64,000 nucleotides of DNA from RGIG1995 sp045658315. Its GTDB lineage: Bacteria > Bacillota > Clostridia > Oscillospirales > CAG-272. Shown here piece after piece: positions 1 to 7,777 of the stretch. Numbering within the stretch: position 1 is the stretch's first letter; each line of letters begins with the position of its first letter. The position numbers were made by a program, and so were the translations under genes. Under the pieces are notes generated by a model that saw only the letters and a program-made list of their open reading frames with translations, was not told where the DNA came from and did no database searches. Where the stretch lies: the NCBI GenBank assembly GCA_045658315.1, contig JAZOUV010000023.1, positions 21,060 through 85,059 of the forward strand, in the 5' to 3' direction.

Positions 1-1218
1 TGAATGGAAAATATATCCGTTTGCATCTATCTCGGCATTAACCGTGTTAAGCTGTGCCGATGCCATCTGTGATGCTAAAAATCTATCCCATATAAGCTTA
101 TATAGCTTGTATTGGTCGCTTGAAAGATATTTCTTAATACGCTCGGGCTCAAAATCAAGCGAAGAGGGACGAATAGCTTCGTGTGCGTCCTGTGCTGTAG
201 ATTTTGACTTATAATATCTCTTCTGAGCAGGGTAATATTCCTCTCCGTACTTTGCCTTGATATAGCTTTCGGCACTTGCGGATGCTTCTCCGGATATACG
301 GAGTGAGTCGGTACGCATATAGGTTATAAGACCGTGTACGCCGCCGTTTTCGCTTCCGATATTTATACCTTCATAAAGCTCCTGAGCGATCTGCATAATC
401 TTCTGTGAACGGAAGTTAAGTTTTCTTGAAGCCTCCTGCTGGAGAGTCGATGTTGTAAAGGGCGGGGCAGGATTTCGGTTTTTTATCGCCTTCTTTACCG
501 AGACTACGACAAAATCGCTGTTCTTGACCGCGTTGTAGACCTTGTCGGTTTCCTCTTGGTCGTGAAGCTCTATCTTGCCGTTTTTATCGCCGTAAAAATT
601 TGCCTTGAATGTCTTTGATTTTTCTGTGAGAAGGTGGGCTGTAACTGTCCAATATTCAGTAGGAACAAATGCTCTTATCTCCTCTTCACGTTCAACAATA
701 AGTCGGGTCGCAACAGACTGAACACGTCCTGCGGAAAGTCCGCTTTTTAACGTTTTCCAAAGAAACGGACTTGCCTTATAACCAACTATTCTGTCTAAGA
801 TTCGTCTTGTCTGCTGAGAGTTTACAAGATTCATATTTATGGGTTTGGGATCCTTTATTGCCGCTTTAACAGCTGTCTTTGTGATTTCGTTGAAGGATAT
901 TCTCTTTGCCTTTGCCGGATCAATACCCAATGCCGCCGCAAGATGCCATGATATTGCTTCTCCCTCACGGTCAGGGTCAGTTGCGAGGAATACTTTGTTT
1001 GCGTTCTTCGCTTCCTTCCTGAGCTCGGTGATAAGGGGTCCTTTTCCTCTTATGTTTATATAATGTGCCTCAAAGTTATTTTCAATATCAACGCCGAGGG
1101 TACTCTTCGGCAGGTCTCTTACGTGACCCTTGGAGGCGGTTACTTTGTAGCCGCTGCCGAGATAACCTTTTATTGTATTTGCTTTTGCAGGGGATTCAAC
1201 TATTACGAGATTTGACAT
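1..1218 (-). CDS. topA: DNA topoisomerase I, N-terminal part (truncated by the window edge)
   Basis: Type IA topoisomerase that relaxes negatively supercoiled DNA. The first 406 codons are present and the gene runs off the left edge. The start is the ATG at 1218, opening SNLVIVESPAKANTIKGYL, the TOPRIM fold. The acidic DPDREGEAISWH motif follows near residue 80. The active-site tyrosine is Tyr300 in GLITYMRTDS, which by family knowledge forms the 5'-phosphotyrosine with cleaved DNA. HEAIRPSS follows. The zinc-ribbon C-terminus would lie outside the window. It sits directly downstream of dprA on the same strand, a common Firmicute arrangement (dprA-topA). No frameshift is seen in the visible part. 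Confidence 0.97.
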   Translation of the reverse strand, partial: MSNLVIVESPAKANTIKGYLGSGYKVTASKGHVRDLPKSTLGVDIENNFEAHYINIRGKGPLITELRKEAKNANKVFLATDPDREGEAISWHLAAALGIDPAKAKRISFNEITKTAVKAAIKDPKPINMNLVNSQQTRRILDRIVGYKASPFLWKTLKSGLSAGRVQSVATRLIVEREEEIRAFVPTEYWTVTAHLLTEKSKTFKANFYGDKNGKIELHDQEETDKVYNAVKNSDFVVVSVKKAIKNRNPAPPFTTSTLQQEASRKLNFRSQKIMQIAQELYEGINIGSENGGVHGLITYMRTDSLRISGEASASAESYIKAKYGEEYYPAQKRYYKSKSTAQDAHEAIRPSSLDFEPERIKKYLSSDQYKLYKLIWDRFLASQMASAQLNTVNAEIDANGYIFHS

Positions 1219-1261
1219 ATATACACCTCAAAAAATTTGGGATAAGTTTTTATGATTTTTA

Positions 1262-2488
1262 TTATGCCAGCAGAAAGCCTCCGCCCGGCACAGCTTTTAC
1301 TATACCTTGTATTTCTAAAATTGTCAATGACGACATCGTTTCCGAAACGGAAAAATTTGTAATATTTACAATTTCTTCAAGGCTGACGGGAGCGTTTTTC
1401 GATAGGCACAAGCAAATGTTTCTTTGCTCCGTAGGAAGATTTTTGAATATCTGAATTGTTTCTTCGGGGGGCAGTTCTTCCGCGATCGGAGCCTCTTTTT
1501 CTGCCGGCAGCTTTGTTTGCAGCCTTTTTGAAGTCTTAAGATTTATTGCTTCGTTTGTGTTTGCATAGGGGTTGTTTTTTGCATTGGCAGTCCGAATCGT
1601 GCGTATTTTTTCGGGGTAAAGGAATTCGTATTCCTTCAATATATCTTCGGCATTGGATATTGATCTTGCACCCGATTGTATAAGACTGTTAGGGCCGAGG
1701 CTGTTAAATTCGCCTACCCTTCCCGGAATTGCAAATACATCTCTGTTCTGTTCAGCCGCCTTTTTTGCAGTTATCATAGCTCCGCTTTTAAACTGTGCTT
1801 CTACAATAAGTGTTCCCAAAGACAGACCGCTTATTATTCTGTTCCTCTGGGGGAAAGAATAGCGTGTCGCCTTTGTGCCCGGAGCATATTCGGATATGAT
1901 AGTTCCACTCATACACAGTCTTGAATAAAGATCGGCGTTTTCTTTCGGATAAACAACGTCAACACCGCACCCCAATACCGCAACAGTCTTTCCGCCTGCA
2001 TCAAGAGCTGCACCGTGACATACGGAGTCGATACCGAATGCCATACCGCTAATAACGTATGCTCCGCTGAGAGCAAGGTCGAATGCTATTTCGTATGCAC
2101 AACGGCATCCATATGAAGATGGTGTTCTTGTTCCGACTGTTCCTATACATATCTCTTTATCAAATTCGGGCAATCTGCCTTTATAATATAACAGTACGGG
2201 GGGATTTTTAATTGTTCTGAGTCTGGAAGGGAACAGCTCGTCGGTATAAGGCAGTATACCGATATTGTCTTTTTGACAGCTTTTCAGTATATTCATTGCT
2301 TTGTTCGTGCTTTTGTCTGCCAGAGATTTAATATTTTTTTCGGATATGCCGTATATACCCTGCAATTCTTCTTCGGTAGCTGAGTATATTTTTTCAACAG
2401 AGCCGAAAGTGTGATAAAGAATACTGAAAAGAGGGGTGTCGGGAGTGCATTTTTCACTCAGCCAAACCCAATAAAGTAAATTTTCCAT
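1262..2488 (-). CDS. dprA: DNA-processing protein DprA
   Basis: Single-strand DNA binding protein that loads RecA on incoming DNA during natural transformation (family knowledge). It has 408 residues. A helix-hairpin-helix/SAM-like N-terminus (about 1-85) precedes a Rossmann-type SLOG domain with SGMAFGID (147-154), AVLGCGVDVVYP (170-181) and GTLIVEAQFKSGAMIT (225-240). The last 60 residues resemble the winged-helix DML1-like domain found in many DprA proteins. The upstream RNA methyltransferase stops 8 bases before this ATG and topA follows after 43 bases, so the three may be co-transcribed. Competence itself cannot be judged from this window. Confidence 0.95.
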   Translation of the reverse strand: MENLLYWVWLSEKCTPDTPLFSILYHTFGSVEKIYSATEEELQGIYGISEKNIKSLADKSTNKAMNILKSCQKDNIGILPYTDELFPSRLRTIKNPPVLLYYKGRLPEFDKEICIGTVGTRTPSSYGCRCAYEIAFDLALSGAYVISGMAFGIDSVCHGAALDAGGKTVAVLGCGVDVVYPKENADLYSRLCMSGTIISEYAPGTKATRYSFPQRNRIISGLSLGTLIVEAQFKSGAMITAKKAAEQNRDVFAIPGRVGEFNSLGPNSLIQSGARSISNAEDILKEYEFLYPEKIRTIRTANAKNNPYANTNEAINLKTSKRLQTKLPAEKEAPIAEELPPEETIQIFKNLPTEQRNICLCLSKNAPVSLEEIVNITNFSVSETMSSLTILEIQGIVKAVPGGGFLLA

Positions 2489-2496
2489 ATATCTTC

Positions 2497-3279
2497 TTAC
2501 CTATACGCTTCCCAAAGAATAACGGATGCCGCCGATGAAACGTTGAGCGATTCCGCATCCTTTTCCATGGGGATAATAACAGTTCCTGTACAGATGTCGA
2601 TCACTTCACTCGAAAGCCCGTGTCCTTCGTTACCCATTACAAAGCAACAGTTTTTTGGTTCCTTTACCGAGCTTAAGGGCAGAGCCTTTTCGGTGAGTGC
2701 CGTAGCATAAATGGACTGTCCCCTTTGTTTAATTTCTTTTATTGTCTTGCAGAGTTCATCTGTTCTGTAAGTTTTCGTTCTGAATATAGCTCCCATTGAA
2801 GCTCTGATAGTCTTTTGATTATATATATCCGCACAGTCTTTTGACAAAATAAGCGTCTTCTTACCAAAAGCTGCCGATGTCCTTGCAATAGTGCCTAAGT
2901 TTCCCGGGTCTTGGATCGTCGAAAGTATCAAGCAGCTTGCTTTTAAGTCGATTTCTTCTGCTGAGGTATAATTCTTATGAAGGCTGTCCATATATTTTGC
3001 CGTGCATATAATGCCTTCGGGAGAGTTGTTCTCCGATATTTTCAAGCAAACTGAGTCGGATATAATTACGGCATTTCTCTGTTTTGCAAGGTCGGGATAC
3101 CTTTCAGCACATTTTTCGGTCAAAAAAATATGCGTAATCTCAACGTTTGAAGCTATAGCCTCGCGTGTAAGCTTTATTCCCTCAAAAAGGAAGGTTTTCA
3201 TTTCGTCTCGGTATTTTTTTTCTTTTAATTTTGCCGTCTCAACAATAAGTCCGTTGTTTCGGCTTGTTATGATGTCCAA
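2497..3279 (-). CDS. TrmH/SpoU-family RNA 2'-O-methyltransferase
   Basis: SAM-dependent SPOUT methyltransferase of the TrmH/RlmB group, 260 residues. A substrate-binding N-terminal domain (about 1-105) is followed by the knotted SPOUT domain. Motif 1 is NLGTIARTSAAFG (127-139), motif 2 GNEGHGLS (216-223) and motif 3 ESLNVSSA (243-250). The RNA target (rRNA or tRNA position) cannot be read from sequence. It resembles the Firmicute YsgA-like proteins that often lie near infC-rpmI-rplT, as here. It stops 8 bases before dprA. Confidence 0.9.
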   Translation of the reverse strand: MDIITSRNNGLIVETAKLKEKKYRDEMKTFLFEGIKLTREAIASNVEITHIFLTEKCAERYPDLAKQRNAVIISDSVCLKISENNSPEGIICTAKYMDSLHKNYTSAEEIDLKASCLILSTIQDPGNLGTIARTSAAFGKKTLILSKDCADIYNQKTIRASMGAIFRTKTYRTDELCKTIKEIKQRGQSIYATALTEKALPLSSVKEPKNCCFVMGNEGHGLSSEVIDICTGTVIIPMEKDAESLNVSSAASVILWEAYR

Positions 3280-3369
3280 AAATTTAACCCCCTTTTTTGA
3301 GAAAATAATATCCTATTATCTTTTCTTGTACCAATTTTCGATAAAAAAATACTTTGTCGATTGTAGCAC

Positions 3370-3395
3370 AAAAACCCGGGAAAATCCGGGTTTTT
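3370..3395 (-). terminator. Rho-independent terminator after rplT
   Basis: Inverted repeat AAAAACCCGG / CCGGGTTTTT with a 6-nt loop, 15 bases past the rplT stop. T-runs on both strands mean it could act in either direction. Confidence 0.75.
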
Positions 3396-3409
3396 GTTAG
3401 TATTATAAC

Positions 3410-3766
3410 TTATTTAAGTGCTTCTTTAGCCTTTTCTGCGATTGCAGCAAATGCTTCCTTGTCGGATACTGCGATCTCTGCAAGCATCTTTCTGTTGAGG
3501 TTGATACCTGCCAACTTAAGACCGTGCATAAGCTGTGAATAGTTGATTCCGTTTACCTTTGCCTGTGCGGAAATTCTGGTGATCCAAAGTGCACGGAAGT
3601 CTCTCTTCTTCTGCTTTCTGCCGATGTATGCGTAGTTACCACTCTTCATAACAGCTTGCTTAGCCATCTTGAAGTGCTTGCTCTTTGCGCCCCAGTAGCC
3701 TTTAGCGAGCTTGAGTATTTTATTTCTTCTCTTGCGAGTCATCATAGCGCCTTTAACTCTTGCCAT
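3410..3766 (-). CDS. rplT: Large ribosomal subunit protein bL20
   Basis: Primary-binding 50S assembly protein of the usual length (118 residues). Diagnostic stretches are MARVKGAMMTRKRRNKILKL at the start, AKGYWGAKSKHFKMAKQAV, and DFRALWITRISAQAKVNGINY in the middle. A strong GGAGG-type ribosome-binding site precedes the ATG. It is the last gene of infC-rpmI-rplT. In Firmicutes bL20 is known to bind the infC leader and repress the operon. Confidence 0.98.
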   Translation of the reverse strand: MARVKGAMMTRKRRNKILKLAKGYWGAKSKHFKMAKQAVMKSGNYAYIGRKQKKRDFRALWITRISAQAKVNGINYSQLMHGLKLAGINLNRKMLAEIAVSDKEAFAAIAEKAKEALK

Positions 3767-3800
3767 TGTTTTTTCCTCCTGTTTTCAATCGTTTTATCAA

Positions 3801-3992
3801 TTATTTAATAAGTGTTCTAACTGTCGGTGCCATAGATTCGCTGAGGTAACCTGCTTTTCTGAGGCTTCTCTTACGCTTTGCGTTCTTAAGACCGAGGTTA
3901 TGACGGTGATGCGAATGGTTGATTTTTACCTTGCCGCTTTTTGTGAGAGTAAATCTTTTGGCAGAGGCGCTGTGTGTTTTCATTTTTCCCAT
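3801..3992 (-). CDS. rpmI: Large ribosomal subunit protein bL35
   Basis: Small basic 50S protein, 63 residues. It opens MGKMKTHSASAKRFTLTKSG and contains HHRHNLGLKNAKRKRSLRKA, the family signature. It lies 34 bases upstream of rplT and 86 bases downstream of infC in the conserved operon. No anomalies are seen. Confidence 0.98.
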   Translation of the reverse strand: MGKMKTHSASAKRFTLTKSGKVKINHSHHRHNLGLKNAKRKRSLRKAGYLSESMAPTVRTLIK

Positions 3993-4078
3993 AGTAATGG
4001 ACTCCTTTCGTATTTTATGCGATGTTGTACCGTGTTCCTTTTCGGTACCGCAATACTTTACATTTTTTTGTGTAATTT

Positions 4079-4633
4079 TTATTTTGTGTTCTTTGCGGGA
4101 ACTATCATCATTGACATAAATCTACCTTCAAGTACGGGTGCCTTTTCTACGGTGCCCAGGTCGCTGCACGCTTCCTTGAACTGCTCAAGAAGCTGTTTTC
4201 CTATGTCGAGATGTGTCATCTGACGTCCCTTGAATTTGACAATAACTTTTACTTTGTCGCCACCCTTGAGAAATCTGTGAGCGTGGTTGACCTTGGTATT
4301 AAAGTCGTTTACGTCAATTCTGCACGAAAGCTGTATTTCTTTCGTTTCAATAGTCTGCTGTTTTTTCTTTGCTTCCTTTTCGCGTTTGTCACGGTCAAAA
4401 CGGAATTTTCCGTAGTCCATGATCTTGCACACGGGGGGATCGGACTGTGCCGACATAAGTACCAGATCAAGGTCTTCGTCGTACGCCTTTTCCAATGCAT
4501 CGATAAAGGTCAGCATACCAAGCTGTTCGCCTTCGTTTGAAATTACTCTGAACATCTTTGAGTCGGAGCATTTGAGCTCTGTTTTTATATCCTCGTTTAT
4601 GATGTTGTCCTTAGCACTTGTGTTTTTTATTAT
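4079..4633 (-). CDS. infC: Translation initiation factor IF-3, probable AUA start
   Basis: IF-3 binds the 30S subunit and selects the initiator tRNA and start codon. The body is canonical: DNIINEDIKTEL, the GEQLGMLTFIDALEKAYDED region, DPPVCKIMDYGKFRFDRDKR, and the C-terminal domain HAHRFLKGGDKVKVIVKFKGRQ. No ATG, GTG or TTG lies at the expected place. A strong GGAGGT (4639-4644) is followed after five bases by two ATA codons (4631-4633 and 4628-4630) in frame with the conserved protein. infC genes are known for AUU/AUA/AUC starts through which IF-3 limits its own synthesis, so AUA at 4633 (or 4630) is the chosen start, giving 184 or 183 residues. An upstream in-frame ATG at 4696 would add a hydrophobic non-conserved N-terminus without a ribosome-binding site. 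Confidence 0.93.
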   Translation of the reverse strand: MIKNTSAKDNIINEDIKTELKCSDSKMFRVISNEGEQLGMLTFIDALEKAYDEDLDLVLMSAQSDPPVCKIMDYGKFRFDRDKREKEAKKKQQTIETKEIQLSCRIDVNDFNTKVNHAHRFLKGGDKVKVIVKFKGRQMTHLDIGKQLLEQFKEACSDLGTVEKAPVLEGRFMSMMIVPAKNTK

Positions 4634-4644
4634 AAAACACCTCC

Positions 4645-4793
4645 ACAAAAAATAAAAAATGCACGAAATCAGCAACAACTCCGTACAAAAATGCACACAC
4701 AGAGATATAATTTAATCCCTATGTCATTTTATTAACCTCGTACAAGTCTTATGCTCTACGGGTGAGAACGGAGCGTTCTGCTTCTTTTTTTAC
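4645..4793 (-). promoter_or_regulatory. Long 5' leader of infC-rpmI-rplT, candidate L20 leader
   Basis: About 155 untranslated bases separate the promoter at 4800-4828 from the infC ribosome-binding site. The segment contains short complementary blocks (GCAGAACG/CGTTCTC around 4766-4784). Position and length match the L20-binding leaders known upstream of this operon in Firmicutes. I could not fold it fully, so the assignment rests mostly on context. Confidence 0.5.
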
Positions 4794-4799
4794 CTTGTG

Positions 4800-4828
4800 A
4801 TTATAACACACCACCTTCGACTTGTCAA
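4800..4828 (-). promoter_or_regulatory. Sigma-A promoter for infC operon
   Basis: Read on the minus strand: TTGACA (4823-4828), 17-base spacer, TATAAT (4800-4805). Both hexamers match the consensus perfectly. Confidence 0.85.
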
Positions 4829-4918
4829 GGCTTTTTTTAATTTTTTTCGTCCTATCTTTTACTGCCTTTTTGCATTGCTTTCTTTTTGGGGGGGCAGAAA
4901 GAACATTTTGTAATTCTA

Positions 4919-4947
4919 TTGCAATTTTTCTTGCCGTATGCTATAAT
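4919..4947 (+). promoter_or_regulatory. Sigma-A promoter for the 4999 gene
   Basis: TTGCAA (4919-4924), 17-base spacer, TATAAT (4942-4947). With the infC promoter it forms a divergent promoter region. The rest of the 365-base gap shows nothing else clear. Confidence 0.7.
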
Positions 4948-4998
4948 ATATAAATAATTGGTAGAAATATTATTTGACGTAATGTGTGGTGAGATGTA

Positions 4999-5916
4999 TT
5001 GGCGGCAAAAAGAAAACCCGATATTCCGCAAAAGAATAACGGAAACAAAAGCAGAATAAAAAGAGCTCCCGTTACCCGTACTCCCGAACAGCCGAGAGAA
5101 GCTTTGAGACGCTCATCTTCTCCGAAAATGAATATCAACGAGCAGACTCCCTCGAAAAGACGTGCCTTAAGAGAGACCAAGAGGATCGATCCGGATTCTC
5201 CCGAGATAAGAAGAAGTGCGAAAAAGGCTCAGGGTTATAAGATCAAAAAGAAAAAGAAGGGCATCAGCAGAGTTTTTGTCGCATATGCCGTACTGTTCGT
5301 CATTGTCTTTGCGGCTGTGGCGGGGGTGATTTCACTTGCTTTTTACACCAATTTGACGGCGACAGAGCCATCAGCCTATGACGGTCTTAGACTGAAGCTG
5401 TGTCTTGAACATGAGGCAAAGGATCTTAAAGCTGTTGTCGTCGACACCGAAAAATATGTCATCGATGGCGAATTGTACGTCAATATGACGGCTATATCCG
5501 AGAAATTCGGTTTTATTATGACGGGTGACCGCAAGTGGCTCAGGTTTATTACCAACGAAAAAACGGGAGAAAGCGTTTGTTTTGAGACAGGCACTCCTTT
5601 TGCGGAAATAAACGGCACGGAAGTAAGGCTTAACAGTAATGTTTTAAATCTTGACGGCTCTCTGTTTGTGCCTGCTGAATTTTTCAATGAATATGTAAAC
5701 GGTATGGAAATATCCTTTGATGAAGAGGAAAATATACTGTCAATACTCCGTGATACTGCAAGAAATGAGGCGGGGCACTTTGACGAAGCGGAGATCGGTT
5801 TTAGGCTGAAGCCGGTTGAAGACAGTACTTCTATATCGGAGTTTGAGCTTTCCGAGGAAATTAAAGGGAAATGCTATTTTATTCCCTTAACGCCTGCGGT
5901 GTCTCCGCAAAGTTAA
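4999..5916 (+). CDS. Membrane-anchored protein with copper-amine-oxidase-N-like domain
   Basis: Predicted bitopic envelope protein, 305 residues from a TTG start preceded by GTGAGA. Residues 1-90 are highly basic and rich in Lys, Arg and Pro, probably cytoplasmic and disordered. One membrane segment follows at about 91-114 (FVAYAVLFVIVFAAVAGVIS). The exterior part contains LYVNMTAISEKFGF and NVLNLDGSLFVPAEFFNEYV, the beta-rich repeat pattern of the copper amine oxidase N-terminal-like domain of Clostridia surface proteins, which often binds peptidoglycan or polysaccharide. It lies 20 bases upstream of the VanY-like gene, suggesting a cell-wall role. The precise function is unknown. Confidence 0.75.
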   Translation: MAAKRKPDIPQKNNGNKSRIKRAPVTRTPEQPREALRRSSSPKMNINEQTPSKRRALRETKRIDPDSPEIRRSAKKAQGYKIKKKKKGISRVFVAYAVLFVIVFAAVAGVISLAFYTNLTATEPSAYDGLRLKLCLEHEAKDLKAVVVDTEKYVIDGELYVNMTAISEKFGFIMTGDRKWLRFITNEKTGESVCFETGTPFAEINGTEVRLNSNVLNLDGSLFVPAEFFNEYVNGMEISFDEEENILSILRDTARNEAGHFDEAEIGFRLKPVEDSTSISEFELSEEIKGKCYFIPLTPAVSPQS

Positions 5917-5936
5917 ATTATTTCAGGTGATTCAAA

Positions 5937-7094
5937 ATGGAAATAAAGAACAGTAATAACAGAAACTCCTCAAATAAGCCCAGAATTTACGGAACTTATG
6001 ACGTGGAAAGGGTAAAGGCTCAAACCGTACACAGCCGAGAAAACGGAACGTATGCAAACAGAGCGAGATCTGTAACCCGTTCTGCCGGGAATGCTCCCCG
6101 AAATACAGTCAGAGCTGCTGTAGGTAAAGATGGTTACAGACGACGCAGTCCTGCGTCGTATTCACAGAAAAATGGTAGCGATAAATTTTTATGGCTTCTT
6201 ATTATTCTTGCGGTAATAATGGTAATCGGTGCATTTTGTTTTCTTGTCAGTTTTATTAAAAGTGATAAATCCGAGACGGGCGATAATGAATCAGGAGCAG
6301 AAACTACGGTGAATACGCCGGAAGAAAGCATCGGTGAGACTACAGCACCCGAAACCAACGAGACGACAGCTCCCGAAACCGTTCCGCCTGAGCTGTCAGC
6401 CCCCATTCCGGAGTTTAAGGCTGACCTGTCGGCGTTTGAAATGTATATGAATCCTACGGGCGAACAACGGGATGCGTATCTTATTCTTGTTAATTCGGAA
6501 AATCCTCTTTCTGCAGATTATGTGCCACCGAATCTCGTTGATGTTAAAAGTACGAGAAAAGACGGGCAGAGAAAAGCACAGCAGTTGCAAGAATATGCGG
6601 CAAAAGCCCTCGAGGCTCTTATGCTTGAGGCTGATGCCTGCGGTATGGTAAGAACGAATACCCCAAGCGGATATCCTCTGTCGGTTATGAGTGCGTACAG
6701 AACCTATGAGTATCAGCGAGAGCTCTTTTATGACCGTTATCTTGTGAATGAAATGAACAAGGGATACAGTCGGGAAGAAGCAGAAAAGATTGTTGCCACC
6801 TATTCAAACCGTCCCGGCACAAGCGAACATCAGGCGGGGCTTTGCGTGGATATGCACACATTGACTTCGGCCGGGCAGGCTTTCAAAAACGAACCTGAGG
6901 CAAAATGGCTTGCCGAAAACTGCCACAAATTCGGCTTTATTCTCAGATATCCCGAGGATAAAATGGAAGAAACGGGCGGTATTATGTATGAGCCATGGCA
7001 TTTCAGATATGTCGGCAGATACCACGCGACAAGAATGAAAGACCTTGATATGTGTCTTGAAGAGTACGTTGAATATTTAAAAAATAACGCATAA
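5937..7094 (+). CDS. Membrane-anchored D-alanyl-D-alanine carboxypeptidase, VanY family
   Basis: Peptidoglycan peptidase of the zinc-dependent VanY (M15B) group, 385 residues. A basic N-terminal tail (1-83) and a single membrane segment (about 84-107) precede a Thr/Glu/Pro-rich linker with ETTAPET repeats (about 115-152). The catalytic domain carries SAYRT (252-256), SEHQAGLCVDMH (296-307, zinc ligands His298 and Asp305) and PWHFRYVG (353-360, His355). These are the expected zinc and catalytic residues, so the enzyme looks intact. It is probably co-transcribed with the preceding envelope protein and the following nitroreductase (gap 18 bases). VanS/VanR-type genes are absent, so a housekeeping wall-trimming role is more likely than resistance. 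Confidence 0.92.
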   Translation: MEIKNSNNRNSSNKPRIYGTYDVERVKAQTVHSRENGTYANRARSVTRSAGNAPRNTVRAAVGKDGYRRRSPASYSQKNGSDKFLWLLIILAVIMVIGAFCFLVSFIKSDKSETGDNESGAETTVNTPEESIGETTAPETNETTAPETVPPELSAPIPEFKADLSAFEMYMNPTGEQRDAYLILVNSENPLSADYVPPNLVDVKSTRKDGQRKAQQLQEYAAKALEALMLEADACGMVRTNTPSGYPLSVMSAYRTYEYQRELFYDRYLVNEMNKGYSREEAEKIVATYSNRPGTSEHQAGLCVDMHTLTSAGQAFKNEPEAKWLAENCHKFGFILRYPEDKMEETGGIMYEPWHFRYVGRYHATRMKDLDMCLEEYVEYLKNNA

Positions 7095-7112
7095 GTATTT
7101 AGGAGGAATAGT

Positions 7113-7634
7113 ATGGATGCAATTAAGTGTCTCCTTGAAAGAAGAAGTATACGCAGTTTTACCGATAAAAAAATTGCAAGAGAGGACCTTGAAACGATAG
7201 TAAAAGCTGCATATCACGCCCCCAGTGCTATGAACAGACAGTTATGGCAGTTTACCGTTGTGCAAAATGCAGAAATTATAGAGGCACTTGCAAAGTGCTT
7301 ACGTGTAAAACTGGGCAGGGATGAAGGATATTGCTTTTACAGACCCAATGCGGTAATACTCTGCTCAAACCCGAGGGACAACGCTCTCGGTGTTGAAGAC
7401 TGTGCCGTGGCTATGGAAAATATATTCCTTGCCGCACATGCTCTTGGTATAGGCTCCGTTTGGATAAACCAGTTTAAGGGCGTTTGCGATGATCCCGGTG
7501 TCAGAGCCGAGCTTGATAAAATAGGCGTGCCTGCCGACCACCTTGTATACGGAATGGCAGCTCTCGGCTATGCGGCAGAAGATGCTGTTCGCAACTTTGA
7601 GAAAAATTCCAATGTTGTAAAATGGGTAATGTAA
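7113..7634 (+). CDS. Nitroreductase family FMN-dependent oxidoreductase
   Basis: Small flavin enzyme of 173 residues. It begins MDAIKCLLERRSIRSFTDKK, the typical FMN-phosphate-binding RRSIR motif, followed by APSAMNRQLWQFTVV and later AAHALGIGSVWINQF with ALGY near the end. The length is normal for the short nitroreductase/SagB-like proteins of anaerobes. Physiological substrate unknown. The start has a strong TAGGAGGAATAG ribosome-binding site. It is the last gene before a terminator at 7652-7694. Confidence 0.88.
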   Translation: MDAIKCLLERRSIRSFTDKKIAREDLETIVKAAYHAPSAMNRQLWQFTVVQNAEIIEALAKCLRVKLGRDEGYCFYRPNAVILCSNPRDNALGVEDCAVAMENIFLAAHALGIGSVWINQFKGVCDDPGVRAELDKIGVPADHLVYGMAALGYAAEDAVRNFEKNSNVVKWVM

Positions 7635-7651
7635 GAAAATACAGTAATAAA

Positions 7652-7694
7652 TAATAGGGGCTGAGTCATTGAACTTAGCCCCTATTACTTTTTT
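7652..7694 (+). terminator. Rho-independent terminator after nitroreductase gene
   Basis: TAATAGGGGCT / AGCCCCTATTA stem with a 14-nt loop, followed by a T-run (ACTTTTTTAC). Confidence 0.85.
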
Positions 7695-7732
7695 ACCGTT
7701 GCACTTGATAGTATAACTCACCAATACAATAA

Positions 7733-7763
7733 ACGGGCTGATAGCATTAAGCTATCAGCCCGT
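7733..7763 (-). terminator. Rho-independent terminator of the pur cluster
   Basis: ACGGGCTGATAGC / GCTATCAGCCCGT, a perfect 13-bp stem with a 5-nt loop, 15 bases past the purH stop on the minus strand. Confidence 0.8.
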
Positions 7764-7777
7764 AAATCATTTATGGA

